Shown here one piece after another: positions 36,750 to 45,572 of a stretch of 64,000 bases of DNA (positions within the stretch are counted from its first letter, which is position 1; every line of letters starts with the position of its first letter). The DNA lies in contig NZ_CP004372.1 in assembly GCF_000590925.1 (NCBI RefSeq), positions 2,337,001 through 2,401,000 on the forward strand, in the 5' to 3' direction. The DNA comes from Roseibacterium elongatum DSM 19469 (GTDB lineage Bacteria; Pseudomonadota; Alphaproteobacteria; Rhodobacterales; Rhodobacteraceae). The notes under the pieces are model-generated. The model was not told the origin of the DNA, did no database searches, and saw nothing but the letters and a program-made list of their open reading frames with translations. The translations under genes and the position numbers were made by a program.

Positions 36750-36767
36750 CTGGTCTGTCCCCTCCGA

Positions 36768-37790
36768 TCAGGCGGTCTGCGGCGCCGCGTCGGCGTAAAT
36801 GTCGGTCCAAAGTTCGTCGAGCGCGGGCTCGGGGCTCTGTTTCGAGAACTCGGCGCTTTCGTTGACGATCTCCTTGATTTCCTTGTCGATCGCCTTGAGG
36901 TCGTCCTCGGTCGCGTGGTCACCCTGGAGCAGAAGCTGGCGCACATGTTCGATCGCGTCGCGCTTTTCGCGCATTTCCTGCACCTCTTCGCGGGTGCGGT
37001 ACTTGGCCGGGTCCGACATCGAGTGGCCGCGATAGCGATAGGTCATCACCTCGAGAATGTAGGGGCCCTTGCCCGCGCGGCAGTGCGCCACGGCCTTTTC
37101 GCCCGCGGCCTTCACCGCCAGAACGTCCATGCCATCGACCTCTTCGCCGGCGATGCCGTAGGCTGCGCCGCGTTCCCACAGGTTCGGCGACTTGGTCGAG
37201 CGTTTGACGGCCGTGCCCATGGCATACTGGTTGTTTTCGATCACGAAGATCACCGGCAGGTCCCAAAGCTGGGCCATGTTGTAGGTCTCGTAGACCTGGC
37301 CCTGGTTGGCCGCGCCATCGCCGAAATAGGCGAATGTCACGCGGTCATTGCCCTTGTACTTGTCGGAAAAGGCCAGTCCCGCGCCGATGGGCACCTGCGC
37401 GCCGACGATGCCGTGGCCGCCGTAGAAATGCTTCTCTTTAGAGAACATGTGCATCGAGCCGCCCTTGCCCTTGGAATAGCCGCCCTCGCGGCCCGTCAAC
37501 TCGGCCATGACGCCCTTGGGGTCCATGCCGCAGGCCAGCATGTGGCCGTGGTCGCGATACGAGGTGACGCGCTTGTCGCCTTCGCCGGCGGCCGCCTCGA
37601 GCCCGACCACCACGGCCTCCTGCCCGATGTAAAGGTGACAGAACCCGCCGATCAGACCCATGCCGTAAAGCTGGCCGGCTTTCTCCTCGAATCGTCGGAT
37701 CAGCAGCATCTCGCGGTAATAGGTTTTCAGCTCGTCGGCCGAGACATTGGGTTTGGCCGTTGATTTCGCGGCTGTTTTCCGGGTTGCCAT
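36768..37790 (-). CDS. pdhA: Pyruvate dehydrogenase E1 alpha subunit
   Basis: Thiamine diphosphate-binding subunit of 340 residues. TPP/Mg motif: FAYFGDGAANQGQVYETYNMAQLW; phosphorylation-loop region: TYRYRGHSMSDPAKYRTREEV; the N-terminal part has YREMLLIRRFEEKAGQLYGMGLIGGFCHLYIGQEA. It is the first gene of the pdhA-pdhB-pdhC operon, 143 bases after the ftsB-like gene. A palindrome-like GTTTAACGTTGAAC at 37822-37835 lies in the presumed promoter. Confidence 0.96.
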   Translation of the reverse strand: MATRKTAAKSTAKPNVSADELKTYYREMLLIRRFEEKAGQLYGMGLIGGFCHLYIGQEAVVVGLEAAAGEGDKRVTSYRDHGHMLACGMDPKGVMAELTGREGGYSKGKGGSMHMFSKEKHFYGGHGIVGAQVPIGAGLAFSDKYKGNDRVTFAYFGDGAANQGQVYETYNMAQLWDLPVIFVIENNQYAMGTAVKRSTKSPNLWERGAAYGIAGEEVDGMDVLAVKAAGEKAVAHCRAGKGPYILEVMTYRYRGHSMSDPAKYRTREEVQEMREKRDAIEHVRQLLLQGDHATEDDLKAIDKEIKEIVNESAEFSKQSPEPALDELWTDIYADAAPQTA

Positions 37791-37933
37791 AGGCTTTGCC
37801 CCCTCCCTCTGCGCGGGAATAGTTTAACGTTGAACAATCCTTAGCAAACGCCGAGCGTGAATGCACCCCCCACGATGACGCAACGGCGCGAAAGCCGCGC
37901 AGAACAGCCATGCGTGAGGCGAATGACGTCGGA

Positions 37934-38224
37934 TCAGGGCAGGATCAGTTCGTCGGGCCGGGCATAGCCCAGGACGGCGCGCACGCGTTCGTCCAGCAGA
38001 TCGAGATCGAGGTAATCGTCCGACAGGCGTCGCGTCAGGATTTCCATGCGCTGGGTCTGCGCCTCGAGCCGGGCGAGATCGCGCGACAGGCGGTCGACCT
38101 CGGACTCGATCTGGATGCGCTGAAACAGGCCATTGTTGCCCTGAACCGCCATGAAGGTGAAATAGGCCCCCACGATCAGGAGGAGGGGCAGGATCAGCCC
38201 GGTGGGTGAAACGGAGCGCAACAT
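37934..38224 (-). CDS. ftsB: FtsB/DivIC-type septum formation initiator
   Basis: A 96-residue single-pass protein: one TM helix (GLILPLLLIVGAYFTFMAV) and a periplasmic coiled coil (IQIESEVDRLSRDLARLEAQTQRMEIL) ending in DLLDERVRAVLGYARPDE. This matches the divisome protein FtsB in size, topology and tail motif. Location directly before pdhA is common in alphaproteobacteria. Confidence 0.85.
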   Translation of the reverse strand: MLRSVSPTGLILPLLLIVGAYFTFMAVQGNNGLFQRIQIESEVDRLSRDLARLEAQTQRMEILTRRLSDDYLDLDLLDERVRAVLGYARPDELILP

Positions 38225-38425
38225 CGCTGTCTTTCTGCCTCGGCTCGGCGGTCTCTGATGGCCACCTTTGGCAAGAGAATCGCACATCCGGCCGCAAATG
38301 GGAATCCCCCCTGTTACAGGCGCTGCCGATGCGCGGCGGAGCGGCGTTGCGCCATCTTGTGTGGCGTCACCACGTGCTTACGTCGATGTCAAACGTGATA
38401 AACTTCGTGCCAAAGGAGACATCCC

Positions 38426-38908
38426 ATGCCCCGTAACCAGTCCAGCCTAGCGTCGCTGCAGCAAGCCCTGTCGATGGAATTGACCGCCGCGCAGCAATAC
38501 CTGCTGCATGCCCATGTCCTCGAGGATTGGGGCTTGGACAAGCTGGCCGCGACGATGCGCGACGAGATGCAGGAAGAACTGGGCCATGCCGGCAAGTTCA
38601 TCGAGCGCATCCTGTATCTGGGCGGCACCCCGCGGATGGTGGCCCAGAAAGAGCCGGTCAAGGCCGAGAGCCTGAAAGAGATGTTCGAGACCGACCGGGC
38701 CGACGAGGAAGAGGCGATCGAGTTTTATTCCAAATCGGCGCGCGAGGCGTTCGAGGCCAACGATATTGGAAGCCGTATGCTGTTCGAGTCCATCGTCATC
38801 GACGAAGAAGGGCATTGGGGCTGGCTGGACCAGCAGCTCGACCTGCTGGAGCGGATGGGCGAGCCGACCTTCATCCAGACCTATTTTTCCGGTGTCGCCG
38901 AGGGCTGA
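38426..38908 (+). CDS. bfr: Bacterioferritin-like iron-storage protein
   Basis: A 160-residue four-helix ferritin. Ferroxidase ligands are visible: Glu in LSMELTAAQQYLLHA, the EELGHAGKFIERILYLGG motif and the second helix pair (DEEEAIEFY, then FESIVIDEEGHWGWLDQQLDLLERMG). The heme-ligand Met position is uncertain. Good SD (AAAGGAG) before the ATG at 38426. It converges with fda across a strong terminator. Confidence 0.9.
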   Translation: MPRNQSSLASLQQALSMELTAAQQYLLHAHVLEDWGLDKLAATMRDEMQEELGHAGKFIERILYLGGTPRMVAQKEPVKAESLKEMFETDRADEEEAIEFYSKSAREAFEANDIGSRMLFESIVIDEEGHWGWLDQQLDLLERMGEPTFIQTYFSGVAEG

Positions 38909-38927
38909 GGCGCCGACACGGACAAGA

Positions 38928-38955
38928 AAAGGCCGGGGTCCATGCCCCGGCCTTT
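38928..38955. terminator. Bidirectional terminator between bfr and fda
   Basis: Perfect 11-bp arms AAAGGCCGGGG (38928-38938) and CCCCGGCCTTT (38945-38955) with a six-base loop, flanked by A on one side and T on the other, between convergent genes. Confidence 0.85.
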
Positions 38956-38980
38956 GTCGTCTCCGGTGCCGCGCAGGCGA

Positions 38981-39871
38981 TCAGGTGATCGAGGCGGCGT
39001 GGATCGCGTCGATCGCCTCGGCCAGGGCGGCGTTGAACGCCTCGTCCGATTGCTGCGCCGACAGCCCCTCGGTCAGGGCACGGCTGAAGCTGGCGATCAT
39101 GCCCGCGTTCTCGGCCAGCTTGGCATTCGCCTCGTCGCGGGCATAGCCGCCCGACAGGGCGACGACCCGCAGCACCTTGGGGTGCGCGATCAGCGGCGCA
39201 TAGAGGTTCGCCTTGGTCGGCAGGGTCAGTTTCAGCATGACCTGCTGGCCCTCGGGCAGCTTGTCGAGGTTCTTCTGGATCTCGGCCAGAAGGATCTCTT
39301 CGGCGGCTTCCTTGTCGGGGATCGAGATCGTCACCTCGGGTTCGATGATGGGCATCAGCCCCTTGGCCAGAACGGCATGGGCCAGGTCGAACTGCTGGGC
39401 GACGTTCTCGGCGATGCCCTTGGGGTTGGCCGCGTCGATGACCGAGCGTTCCTTGGTGCCGAAGATGCCGGCGGCCACGGCGCGGTCGAGCAGGCCGTCA
39501 AGGCCGGGGATCGGGTTCATCAGTCGCACGCCATCGGCCGCGTCCGCCAGGCCCTTGTCGATCTTGAGGAAGGGGACGACGCCGCGGTCCTCCCACAGAT
39601 AGGTGGCCGAGGGTTTGCCGCCGATCTCGCGATCCATGGTCATTTCGAACAGGATGGCGCCGATCACCTTGTCGCCGGTAAAGGCCGGCGCGGTGGCGAT
39701 GCGGGCGCGCATGGCATGGATCAGGTCGAACATCTCGGCCTCGGAGGAATAGGCGTCCTCTTCGACCCCGTAAAGGCGCAGCGCCTTGGGGGTGGACCCG
39801 CCCGACTGGTCGAGCGCGGCGATGAAGCCCTGACCGTTTTTCATCTGCTCTTTCATCGCGTCGCTGGCCAT
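38981..39871 (-). CDS. fda: Class I fructose-bisphosphate aldolase
   Basis: Cleaves fructose-1,6-bisphosphate through a Schiff base. The 296-residue protein has GFIAALDQSGGSTPKALRLYGV, the WEDRGVVPFLKIDKGL region with the conserved Lys, and MPIIEPEVTISIPDKE; the Schiff-base Lys is probably in MLKLTLPTK. The start at 39871 (MASDAM) fits the family and AAAGGAG lies upstream; an alternative start at 39898 adds nine residues. A LacI-type operator-like site lies at 39948-39961. Confidence 0.93.
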   Translation of the reverse strand: MASDAMKEQMKNGQGFIAALDQSGGSTPKALRLYGVEEDAYSSEAEMFDLIHAMRARIATAPAFTGDKVIGAILFEMTMDREIGGKPSATYLWEDRGVVPFLKIDKGLADAADGVRLMNPIPGLDGLLDRAVAAGIFGTKERSVIDAANPKGIAENVAQQFDLAHAVLAKGLMPIIEPEVTISIPDKEAAEEILLAEIQKNLDKLPEGQQVMLKLTLPTKANLYAPLIAHPKVLRVVALSGGYARDEANAKLAENAGMIASFSRALTEGLSAQQSDEAFNAALAEAIDAIHAASIT

Positions 39872-39947
39872 GATGTCGGGCACTCCTTTGTTCGGCATGA
39901 CAGGTTTCCGGCCCCGGTGTAGGCCGGGGCCGGTGGGCTGTAAATCA

Positions 39948-39961
39948 TGGTGGCGCAAACA
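39948..39961. promoter_or_regulatory. LacI-type operator-like site upstream of fda
   Basis: TGGTGGCGCAAACA, 77 bases upstream of the fda start, matches the sites before pgk (reverse complement TGGTAGCGCAAAC), gap1 and gap2. A central CG and TGGTA/TAACA-like halves are typical of LacI-family operators. Confidence 0.55.
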
Positions 39962-39976
39962 TCGCGCCGCCCGGGG

Positions 39977-41587
39977 TTAGTCGATGCGGTAGCGCGCGGC
40001 CAGATCGCCCTCGATCCAGGACGACAGCGCCAGCGCCTCGATCTCGGCCGAACGGGCGGCCCAGAGCCGGCGCACCTCGGGGCCGCGCAGATCGAAACGC
40101 CCGGTGATCTCGGTCAGCAGTTGCGGCGCCCCGACATCGCCGGCGGCATCCGCCAACAGCGCCATGAGATAGGCATTGGCATAGTTGCGCGGCTGGCTGG
40201 CCCCGGTGAAATAGGCCACCGCAAGGTCGCGCAGGGCGCGCGGGTCATTGCCCTGGGGCAGGGCCGGGGCCAATGTCTCGGCACTCAGGGTGGTGCCGGC
40301 CTGCAGGTCGAGCACGTCGCCCGTGCCCAGTTGGGTCTCCAGCCCGTCGAGCAGGCTGACAACGCCCACGGCACCCGGGGCCTGCAGGGCCAACTCATAG
40401 GCCTGTGCGGGGTCGCGCGCGGCCATGGCGCGGGCCGACAACAGCACCGCCTCGGCATGGGCCGGATCGTCCGAGGCCAGAAGCGGGGCCAGCACCTCGA
40501 GCGCGCGAGACGGCGCGCGCGGCACGCCTTCGCCCGACAGCAGCGCGGCCCCCAGGGTCAGGCGTTCGTCATCGCTCAGGTCCTCGGCCCCCAGGCGGGC
40601 CAGCGTGGCACTGTCGATCAGGGCGGCGCGGGCCGAAGGCGCGCTGCGGGCATCTAGCGCCAACAGCGAGATCAGGCGCGCGGGCTTGTCATAGGCCTCG
40701 GGCTCGATGGTCAGCCCGCCCATGGGCAGCACGGCCTCGAGCGTCAGTTCGCCGGGATCGGTCATGAAGCGGGCGATTTCAGCCATCAGGTCATCGACAA
40801 AGGCGCGTTCGGCGGCGCCGATGGCCTGCGTGCCGCCCTCGGTCAACAGGTCGATCAACCCCTCGGTGCCCAGTTGCACCACCGCGTCGGGCTGGCGCAG
40901 GGCGGGGGGCATGATCGCCTCGGCCGCGTCCCAGCCGCCCCGGTCCTGAAAGCTGAGCACGGCGCGCGTCAGGCGGATGGCCGGGTCGCCGGGGCGCCCG
41001 TTCGGCCCCGGCCGCGGCAGGATGGTGCCGGCGGCCGACAGATCCAGCACGCCGATGCCGTTCAGGGCCGCGGTTCCGTCGATCAGCAATCCGCCGGTCA
41101 GGGTCACGTATTCCAGATCCACGCCGACCCGGTCGAAGGCCAGTTGACCCAGGCCCATCGTGCGCAGGGGCATGGCCGTGTCGGGCGGCAGGCAGGCCAG
41201 CGTCGCCGCCGCACCGACCGCGCCCACGCGGGCGGCGGAAATGTCGGTGACCGCCGCGAAGGGGCTGGCCGAGATCGTCACCCGGTCCAGTGTGATCTCG
41301 CATAGCCGCGCGCGGTCATGGGGCAGTTGTGGGCGCAAGGTGACGCCCGACAGGCTGACCTGGCCGCGCAAGATGTCGGTCGAGAGGTGCTGGTATTCCA
41401 CCTCCATCTGCGTCCGCAGCGCGGCGATGCCGAAATTCGCCACGATCCCGGCCAGACGGTCGGGGGCGAGGATCTCGGCAAAGCCGGGGCGGGGGTCGCC
41501 CTGCTGCGCGGTCGCGGGCAAGGGCAGGGCCAGCGCGCCGGCGATCAGCGCGGCGCGGGGCAGCAGGGTGCGGAAAATGGACAGCAT
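39977..41587 (-). CDS. Exported protein with C-terminal Sel1-like helical repeats, function unknown
   Basis: A 536-residue protein with a signal peptide (LIAGALALPLPATAQQ). Residues 40-330 look like mixed beta-rich sequence with repeated functional phrases such as VSLSGVTLRP, ITLDRVTI, VTLTGGLLIDGTAALNGIGVLDLSAAGTI, resembling AsmA-like or lipid-transfer beta segments. Residues 350-510 carry Sel1/TPR-type repeats (LTLGAALLSGEGVPRAPSRALEVLAPLLA; LRDLAVAYFTGASQPRNYANAYLMALLA). I do not recognise the family. It lies downstream of pgk on the same strand. Confidence 0.65.
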   Translation of the reverse strand: MLSIFRTLLPRAALIAGALALPLPATAQQGDPRPGFAEILAPDRLAGIVANFGIAALRTQMEVEYQHLSTDILRGQVSLSGVTLRPQLPHDRARLCEITLDRVTISASPFAAVTDISAARVGAVGAAATLACLPPDTAMPLRTMGLGQLAFDRVGVDLEYVTLTGGLLIDGTAALNGIGVLDLSAAGTILPRPGPNGRPGDPAIRLTRAVLSFQDRGGWDAAEAIMPPALRQPDAVVQLGTEGLIDLLTEGGTQAIGAAERAFVDDLMAEIARFMTDPGELTLEAVLPMGGLTIEPEAYDKPARLISLLALDARSAPSARAALIDSATLARLGAEDLSDDERLTLGAALLSGEGVPRAPSRALEVLAPLLASDDPAHAEAVLLSARAMAARDPAQAYELALQAPGAVGVVSLLDGLETQLGTGDVLDLQAGTTLSAETLAPALPQGNDPRALRDLAVAYFTGASQPRNYANAYLMALLADAAGDVGAPQLLTEITGRFDLRGPEVRRLWAARSAEIEALALSSWIEGDLAARYRID

Positions 41588-41648
41588 GGCGGGGCCTCCC
41601 TCGGAAACGGACGGCCCCAGCCTAGCGCGATTCGGGCGTGCGTCTGCC

Positions 41649-42830
41649 TTAAGCTTGGTCCAGCGCAGCGACGCCCGGCAGGGTCTTGCCCTCCATCCAT
41701 TCCAGAAAGGCCCCGCCGGCGGTCGAGATGTAGGTGAACCGATCCGCCGCGCCCGACTTGTTCAGCGCGGCGACCGTGTCGCCCCCGCCGGCGACCGAGA
41801 TCAGCTCGCCCGCCTCGGTTCGGGCGGCGGCATGGGCGGCGGCGGCGTTGGTGGCGGCGTCGAACGGCGCGATCTCGAATGCGCCGAGCGGGCCGTTCCA
41901 GATGAGCGTTTCGGCCCGGTCGATGGCGCCCAGAATGCGCTCGACGCTGTCGGGGCCGGCATCCAGGATCATGCAATCGGCGGGCACGGCGGTGTCGGCC
42001 ACCACCGTGTTGGGGGCGTGGGCGCGAAACTCTTCGGCCACGACCACGTCGGAGGGCAGGATGATCTCGCATCCCGTGTCCTCGGCCTTGGCCATGATCT
42101 CGCGCGCGGTATCGGCAAGGTCGTGTTCACACAGCGATTTGCCCACGTCGAGGCCCTGCGCCGCGAGGAAGGTGTTGGCCATGCCGCCGCCGATCACCAG
42201 CATGTCGACCTTCTCGATCAGGTTGGCCAACAGGTCCAGCTTGGTCGAGACCTTGGCCCCGCCCACCACGGCCAGAACCGGGCGCCTGGGTTTGCCAAGC
42301 GCGGCTTCCAGCGCGGTCAACTCGGCCTCCATCAGTCGGCCCGCGCAAGCGGGCAGCCGATGCGCGACCCCTTCGGTCGAGGCATGCGCCCGGTGCGCCG
42401 CCGAAAACGCATCGTTGCAGTAGACATCGCCCAGACCGGCGAGGACTTGCGCCATCTCGGGGTCGTTCTTTTCCTCACCGGGCGCAAAGCGGGTGTTCTC
42501 GAGCAGCGCGATGGCCCCTTCGGGCAGGCTTTCCAGCGCGCCGCGCGTGGGCGTAGCGACGAAAGTGACGGGATGGCCGAATGCCTTTTCCAGCGCGGGC
42601 ACCAGCGGTTCCAGCGACATCTCGGGCACGACCTTGCCCTTGGGGCGGCCGAAATGGGCCAGCAGCACGGGGCTGCCGCCCGCCTTGAGGATGTCGTGGA
42701 CGGTGGGCACGATCCGCTCGATGCGCGTGGCGTCGGTGACCTCGCCGTTCTCGACCGGCACGTTGATGTCCACACGGGTCAGAACGATACGGCCCGCCAA
42801 TTCCATGTCGTCGAGGGTTTTCCAGCTCAT
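41649..42830 (-). CDS. pgk: Phosphoglycerate kinase
   Basis: Transfers phosphate from 1,3-bisphosphoglycerate to ADP. The 393-residue protein shows [64 protein letters not shown] and [15 protein letters not shown], all canonical. It is downstream of gap1 on the same strand; a hairpin (42915-42948) and its own operator-like site (42894-42906) separate the two. Confidence 0.97.
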   Translation of the reverse strand: MSWKTLDDMELAGRIVLTRVDINVPVENGEVTDATRIERIVPTVHDILKAGGSPVLLAHFGRPKGKVVPEMSLEPLVPALEKAFGHPVTFVATPTRGALESLPEGAIALLENTRFAPGEEKNDPEMAQVLAGLGDVYCNDAFSAAHRAHASTEGVAHRLPACAGRLMEAELTALEAALGKPRRPVLAVVGGAKVSTKLDLLANLIEKVDMLVIGGGMANTFLAAQGLDVGKSLCEHDLADTAREIMAKAEDTGCEIILPSDVVVAEEFRAHAPNTVVADTAVPADCMILDAGPDSVERILGAIDRAETLIWNGPLGAFEIAPFDAATNAAAAHAAARTEAGELISVAGGGDTVAALNKSGAADRFTYISTAGGAFLEWMEGKTLPGVAALDQA

Positions 42831-42893
42831 CTAGATCGTCTCCGCTATGGCGTTTGCGGTGTGATAGCGCGGCTGGGCCGGAAGGTCAGGCGC

Positions 42894-42906
42894 GTTTGCG
42901 CTACCA
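42894..42906. promoter_or_regulatory. LacI-type operator-like site upstream of pgk
   Basis: GTTTGCGCTACCA, 64 bases before the pgk start. It shares GTTTGCGCTA-CA with the distal gap2 site and is the inverse of the fda site. Confidence 0.5.
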
Positions 42907-42914
42907 CGCATGGA

Positions 42915-42948
42915 AAACCGCGCGCTGCCGATCACGGGCGCGCGGTTT
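42915..42948. terminator. Hairpin terminator downstream of gap1
   Basis: Arms AAACCGCGCG (42915-42924) and CGCGCGGTTT (42939-42948) with a 14-base loop, 21 bases after the gap1 stop on the minus strand. Confidence 0.7.
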
Positions 42949-42969
42949 CCCCGAGGGTGGATCAGGGGA

Positions 42970-43968
42970 TCAGAGGTATTTTCCCATTTCCACGGCGGTG
43001 TCCGCCATGCGGTTGGAAAAGCCCCATTCATTATCATACCAGGTCAGGATGCGGCACATGTTGCCGTCCATCACCTTGGTCTGGTCGGTGGCGAAGATCG
43101 AGGAATGCGGGTCGTGGTTGAAGTCCATCGACACCAGCTTCATGTCCGTCACGCCCAGAATGCCCTTCAGCGGGCCTTCGGCGGCGGCATGGATGGCGCG
43201 GTTGATCTCTTCGGCCGAGGTGTCGCGCGCCGCCTCAAAGGTCAGGTCGACGACCGAGACATTGGGCGTGGGCACGCGGATCGCCACGCCGTCCAGCTTG
43301 CCGTCGAGTTCCGGCAGCACAAGGCCCACGGCGCGCGCGGCCCCCGTCGAGGTGGGGATCATCGACATGGCCGCGGCGCGGGCGCGGTAGAGATCCTTGT
43401 GCATCGTGTCCAGCGTCGGCTGATCGCCCGTGTAGCTGTGGATCGTGGTCATGAAGCCGCGCTTGATCCCGATGGCGTTGTGCAGCACATGCGCGACGGG
43501 GGCGAGGCAGTTCGTGGTGCAGGAGGCATTGGACACATGCAGGTCGTCGCCGGTCAGCGTGTCATGGTTCACGCCGTAGACGATGGTCTTGTCCGCCCCG
43601 TCCGAGGGGGCCGAGACAAGCACCCGGCTGGCGCCGTTTTCCAGATGCACCTTGGCCTTGTCGCCCTTGAAGATGCCCGTGCATTCCAGCACGATATCGA
43701 CATCGGCCCAGGGCAGGTCGGCGGGGTTGCGGATCGCCGTGACCGCGATCGGGCCTCGGCCCACGTCGATGGAGGTTTCGGTGGTCGTCACCTCGGCCGG
43801 GAACCGGCCATGCACGCTGTCGAAGCGCAGCAGGTGGGCGTTGGTCTCGACCGGGCCCAGGTCGTTGATCGCCACCACCTCGATATCGGTGCGCCCCGAT
43901 TCGATGATCGCCCTGAGGACATTGCGTCCAATGCGTCCGAAGCCGTTGATGGCCACTTTGACTGCCAT
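42970..43968 (-). CDS. gap: Glyceraldehyde-3-phosphate dehydrogenase, copy 1
   Basis: NAD(P)-dependent oxidative phosphorylation of glyceraldehyde-3-phosphate. The 332-residue protein has the Rossmann motif INGFGRIGRNVLRA, the catalytic Cys in SNASCTTNCLAPV near residue 151, the catalytic His in HSYTGDQPTLD, and TWYDNEWGFSNRM. It is about 334 codons distant in the same map region from a second, clearly diverged copy (46739-47743); which copy is glycolytic or gluconeogenic cannot be decided from sequence. Confidence 0.96.
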   Translation of the reverse strand: MAVKVAINGFGRIGRNVLRAIIESGRTDIEVVAINDLGPVETNAHLLRFDSVHGRFPAEVTTTETSIDVGRGPIAVTAIRNPADLPWADVDIVLECTGIFKGDKAKVHLENGASRVLVSAPSDGADKTIVYGVNHDTLTGDDLHVSNASCTTNCLAPVAHVLHNAIGIKRGFMTTIHSYTGDQPTLDTMHKDLYRARAAAMSMIPTSTGAARAVGLVLPELDGKLDGVAIRVPTPNVSVVDLTFEAARDTSAEEINRAIHAAAEGPLKGILGVTDMKLVSMDFNHDPHSSIFATDQTKVMDGNMCRILTWYDNEWGFSNRMADTAVEMGKYL

Positions 43969-44036
43969 GATCTCCTCCGCGAGATAAGGGGCGCATGCCC
44001 CGGCAATTTGCGTTTTCTGCGGCGTTTCGATCGATA

Positions 44037-44050
44037 TGTTACCGCTAACA
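44037..44050. promoter_or_regulatory. LacI-type operator-like palindrome upstream of gap1
   Basis: TGTTACCGCTAACA, with complementary TGTTA/TAACA ends around a central four bases, lies 69 bases upstream of the gap1 start. Confidence 0.55.
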
Positions 44051-44100
44051 GCGAGCTATCACCCACACGGTGAGGATGCAATCGGACAGGCCGCGCTTCG

Positions 44101-44244
44101 TCAACGCCAAAACGCGACCCAACGCAACAACTCCAGCACGCGCTGCGCCGTCATGAACATCAGGCGACCGTCGTTGAACAGGGCATCCGCGGCTGCGGCC
44201 AGCAGGATCGCCCCCGCAAGGTAGAACGCCACCCTGTCGGTCAT
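44101..44244 (-). CDS. Conserved 47-residue single-pass membrane protein
   Basis: A short ORF with a clear AGGAGA nine bases before its ATG at 44244. It encodes one hydrophobic helix (VAFYLAGAILLAAAADALF), then NDGRLMFMTAQRVLELLRW and the tail VAFWR. Short proteins with the ending RWVAFWR or EWVAFWR occur upstream of gap genes in many Rhodobacteraceae and are sometimes mislabelled as glyceraldehyde-3-phosphate dehydrogenase (from memory). It precedes gap1 on the same strand. Function unknown. Confidence 0.7.
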   Translation of the reverse strand: MTDRVAFYLAGAILLAAAADALFNDGRLMFMTAQRVLELLRWVAFWR

Positions 44245-44361
44245 GTCGGGTCATCTCCTGCCAAGGTCTCGATCCTGCCGCAGGGCGCAACCTGCCACGC
44301 GCCACGCGGCAGGGCAAAGGCGAAAAACGTCACGGCCGCGCGCCCCCACCCGGCACCGCCT

Positions 44362-45517
44362 TTATCGCGCCTCGACGAAGCGAAAGGCCAGATGGCCAAT
44401 CCCGCTCTGATCGCTGTCGCCCGAGGTGACCCCGTAGCGCGTCGTGCCCCGGAACAGCCCCGGACCGGGCAGGATCTCGACCCGGACCTGCCCGCTCTGG
44501 CCATTGCCGAGAACGCCGGCCTGGACCGCCGCCATCGCCAGCGTCGAGTTGAAGGAATAGACGCCCTCCGCCCCGCCAAGCAGTACGCCGTAGAGGACAT
44601 GGGCGGCCCCGGTCACGTCGAAGCACAGGATCTGCCCCGACCCGTTCCTCCATGTTGTTCAATGTCGCCATTGTGCCCGGATCGGGCTGACACCCCCCAG
44701 ACGCGCCGCCGCCCGTGCCGTCGGGGCGCGCATCCGAGCAGACCAGATCGACGATGGCCAGACAGGCCTGGCCGTTATTGGCGGCCGGGGTGCATTGGCG
44801 CTGATCGCCCTGAACCCAGGTGGCCGGGGCCGGGCGGGTGTCATAGCTCAGCGCGGTGCCGCGCCCCAGGGCCTGACAGATGCGGTCGGCGCTGGGTTGG
44901 CCGCAATTGCGTTGCCAGTTCAGGCAGATATCGATGGGCAGGTCATTGATGCGGGGGATCGGGATCAGATCGGTCCGGTCGGTGCCGGGATCGCCGCCGC
45001 CCGGCGGGGCGGGCGGGGCCGGTGGCTGGGGCGGGGCGGATCGCCCGATGCAGCGCAGATTGGCCAGCGCCGTGCAATGCGCGCCGGAGCACAGCCGCCG
45101 TTGCCCCTGCAAAACGACGGTCGGGCTGTGGCCGGTGGTTTGCCAGTCCGCAGCCCGGTCGAACCCGGACCGCCGGCAAAAGGCGTCGGCGGCCGGCTGG
45201 CCGCACGCGCTGCCGTAGCGCAGGCACCAATCCACCCGGTAGGGGCCGCTCTGCCCGATCTCGCGCCCGTCGATCGTGGGCGCGGGGAACACCCCGCCCT
45301 CGCCTGCGCCGGCCGCCCCCGAGCCGCTGGCGCAATCCGCGCGATCCGTCCCCGGCGCGCACAGTCCCGTGCCGCCCGGTTCGTCGCATTCCCCGTCATT
45401 CGTCCAGGGACAAGGGTCGCGCTGTGCCATGGCCGGGACGGCGGCCAGGCTGAACAACAGGGCGGACAGCAGGGCGAGGGCACGTGGCCACGCCGGTTTC
45501 GGGGATGTCGGGGTCAC
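44362..45517 (-). CDS. Secreted cysteine-rich protein with two Cys modules and a C-terminal LCCL domain (apparent frameshift)
   Basis: About 384 residues. Signal peptide (ALALLSALLFSLAAVPAMAQ), then a short Cys segment, then two modules of one pattern: VDWCLRYGSACGQPAADAFCRRSGF to LCSGAHCTALANLRC, and IDICLNWQRNCGQPSADRICQ to CLAIVDLVC, separated by a Pro/Gly linker. The last 90 residues resemble an LCCL domain (VYSFNSTLAMAAVQAGVLG, VRVEILPGPG, GTTRYGVTSGDSDQSGIGHLAFRFV). One extra base near 44640-44650 shifts the frame. The GTG start at 45517 has AGGAAAAG upstream. It lies 55 bases downstream of a related secreted protein gene. Confidence 0.65.
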
Positions 45518-45572
45518 AGCTCTTTTCCTCCGTCATGCAAGCGGCCATCGGGCGGCGGGGTGGCGGAGGCCC

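Noticed and set aside
35427..37763. A 778-codon open frame on the plus strand across pdhB and pdhA
   Set aside because: Shadow frame of two certain genes; low-complexity His/Gly/Arg/Asp composition.
41160..43121. A 653-codon open frame on the plus strand over pgk
   Set aside because: Antisense to pgk and gap1 with no recognisable motif.
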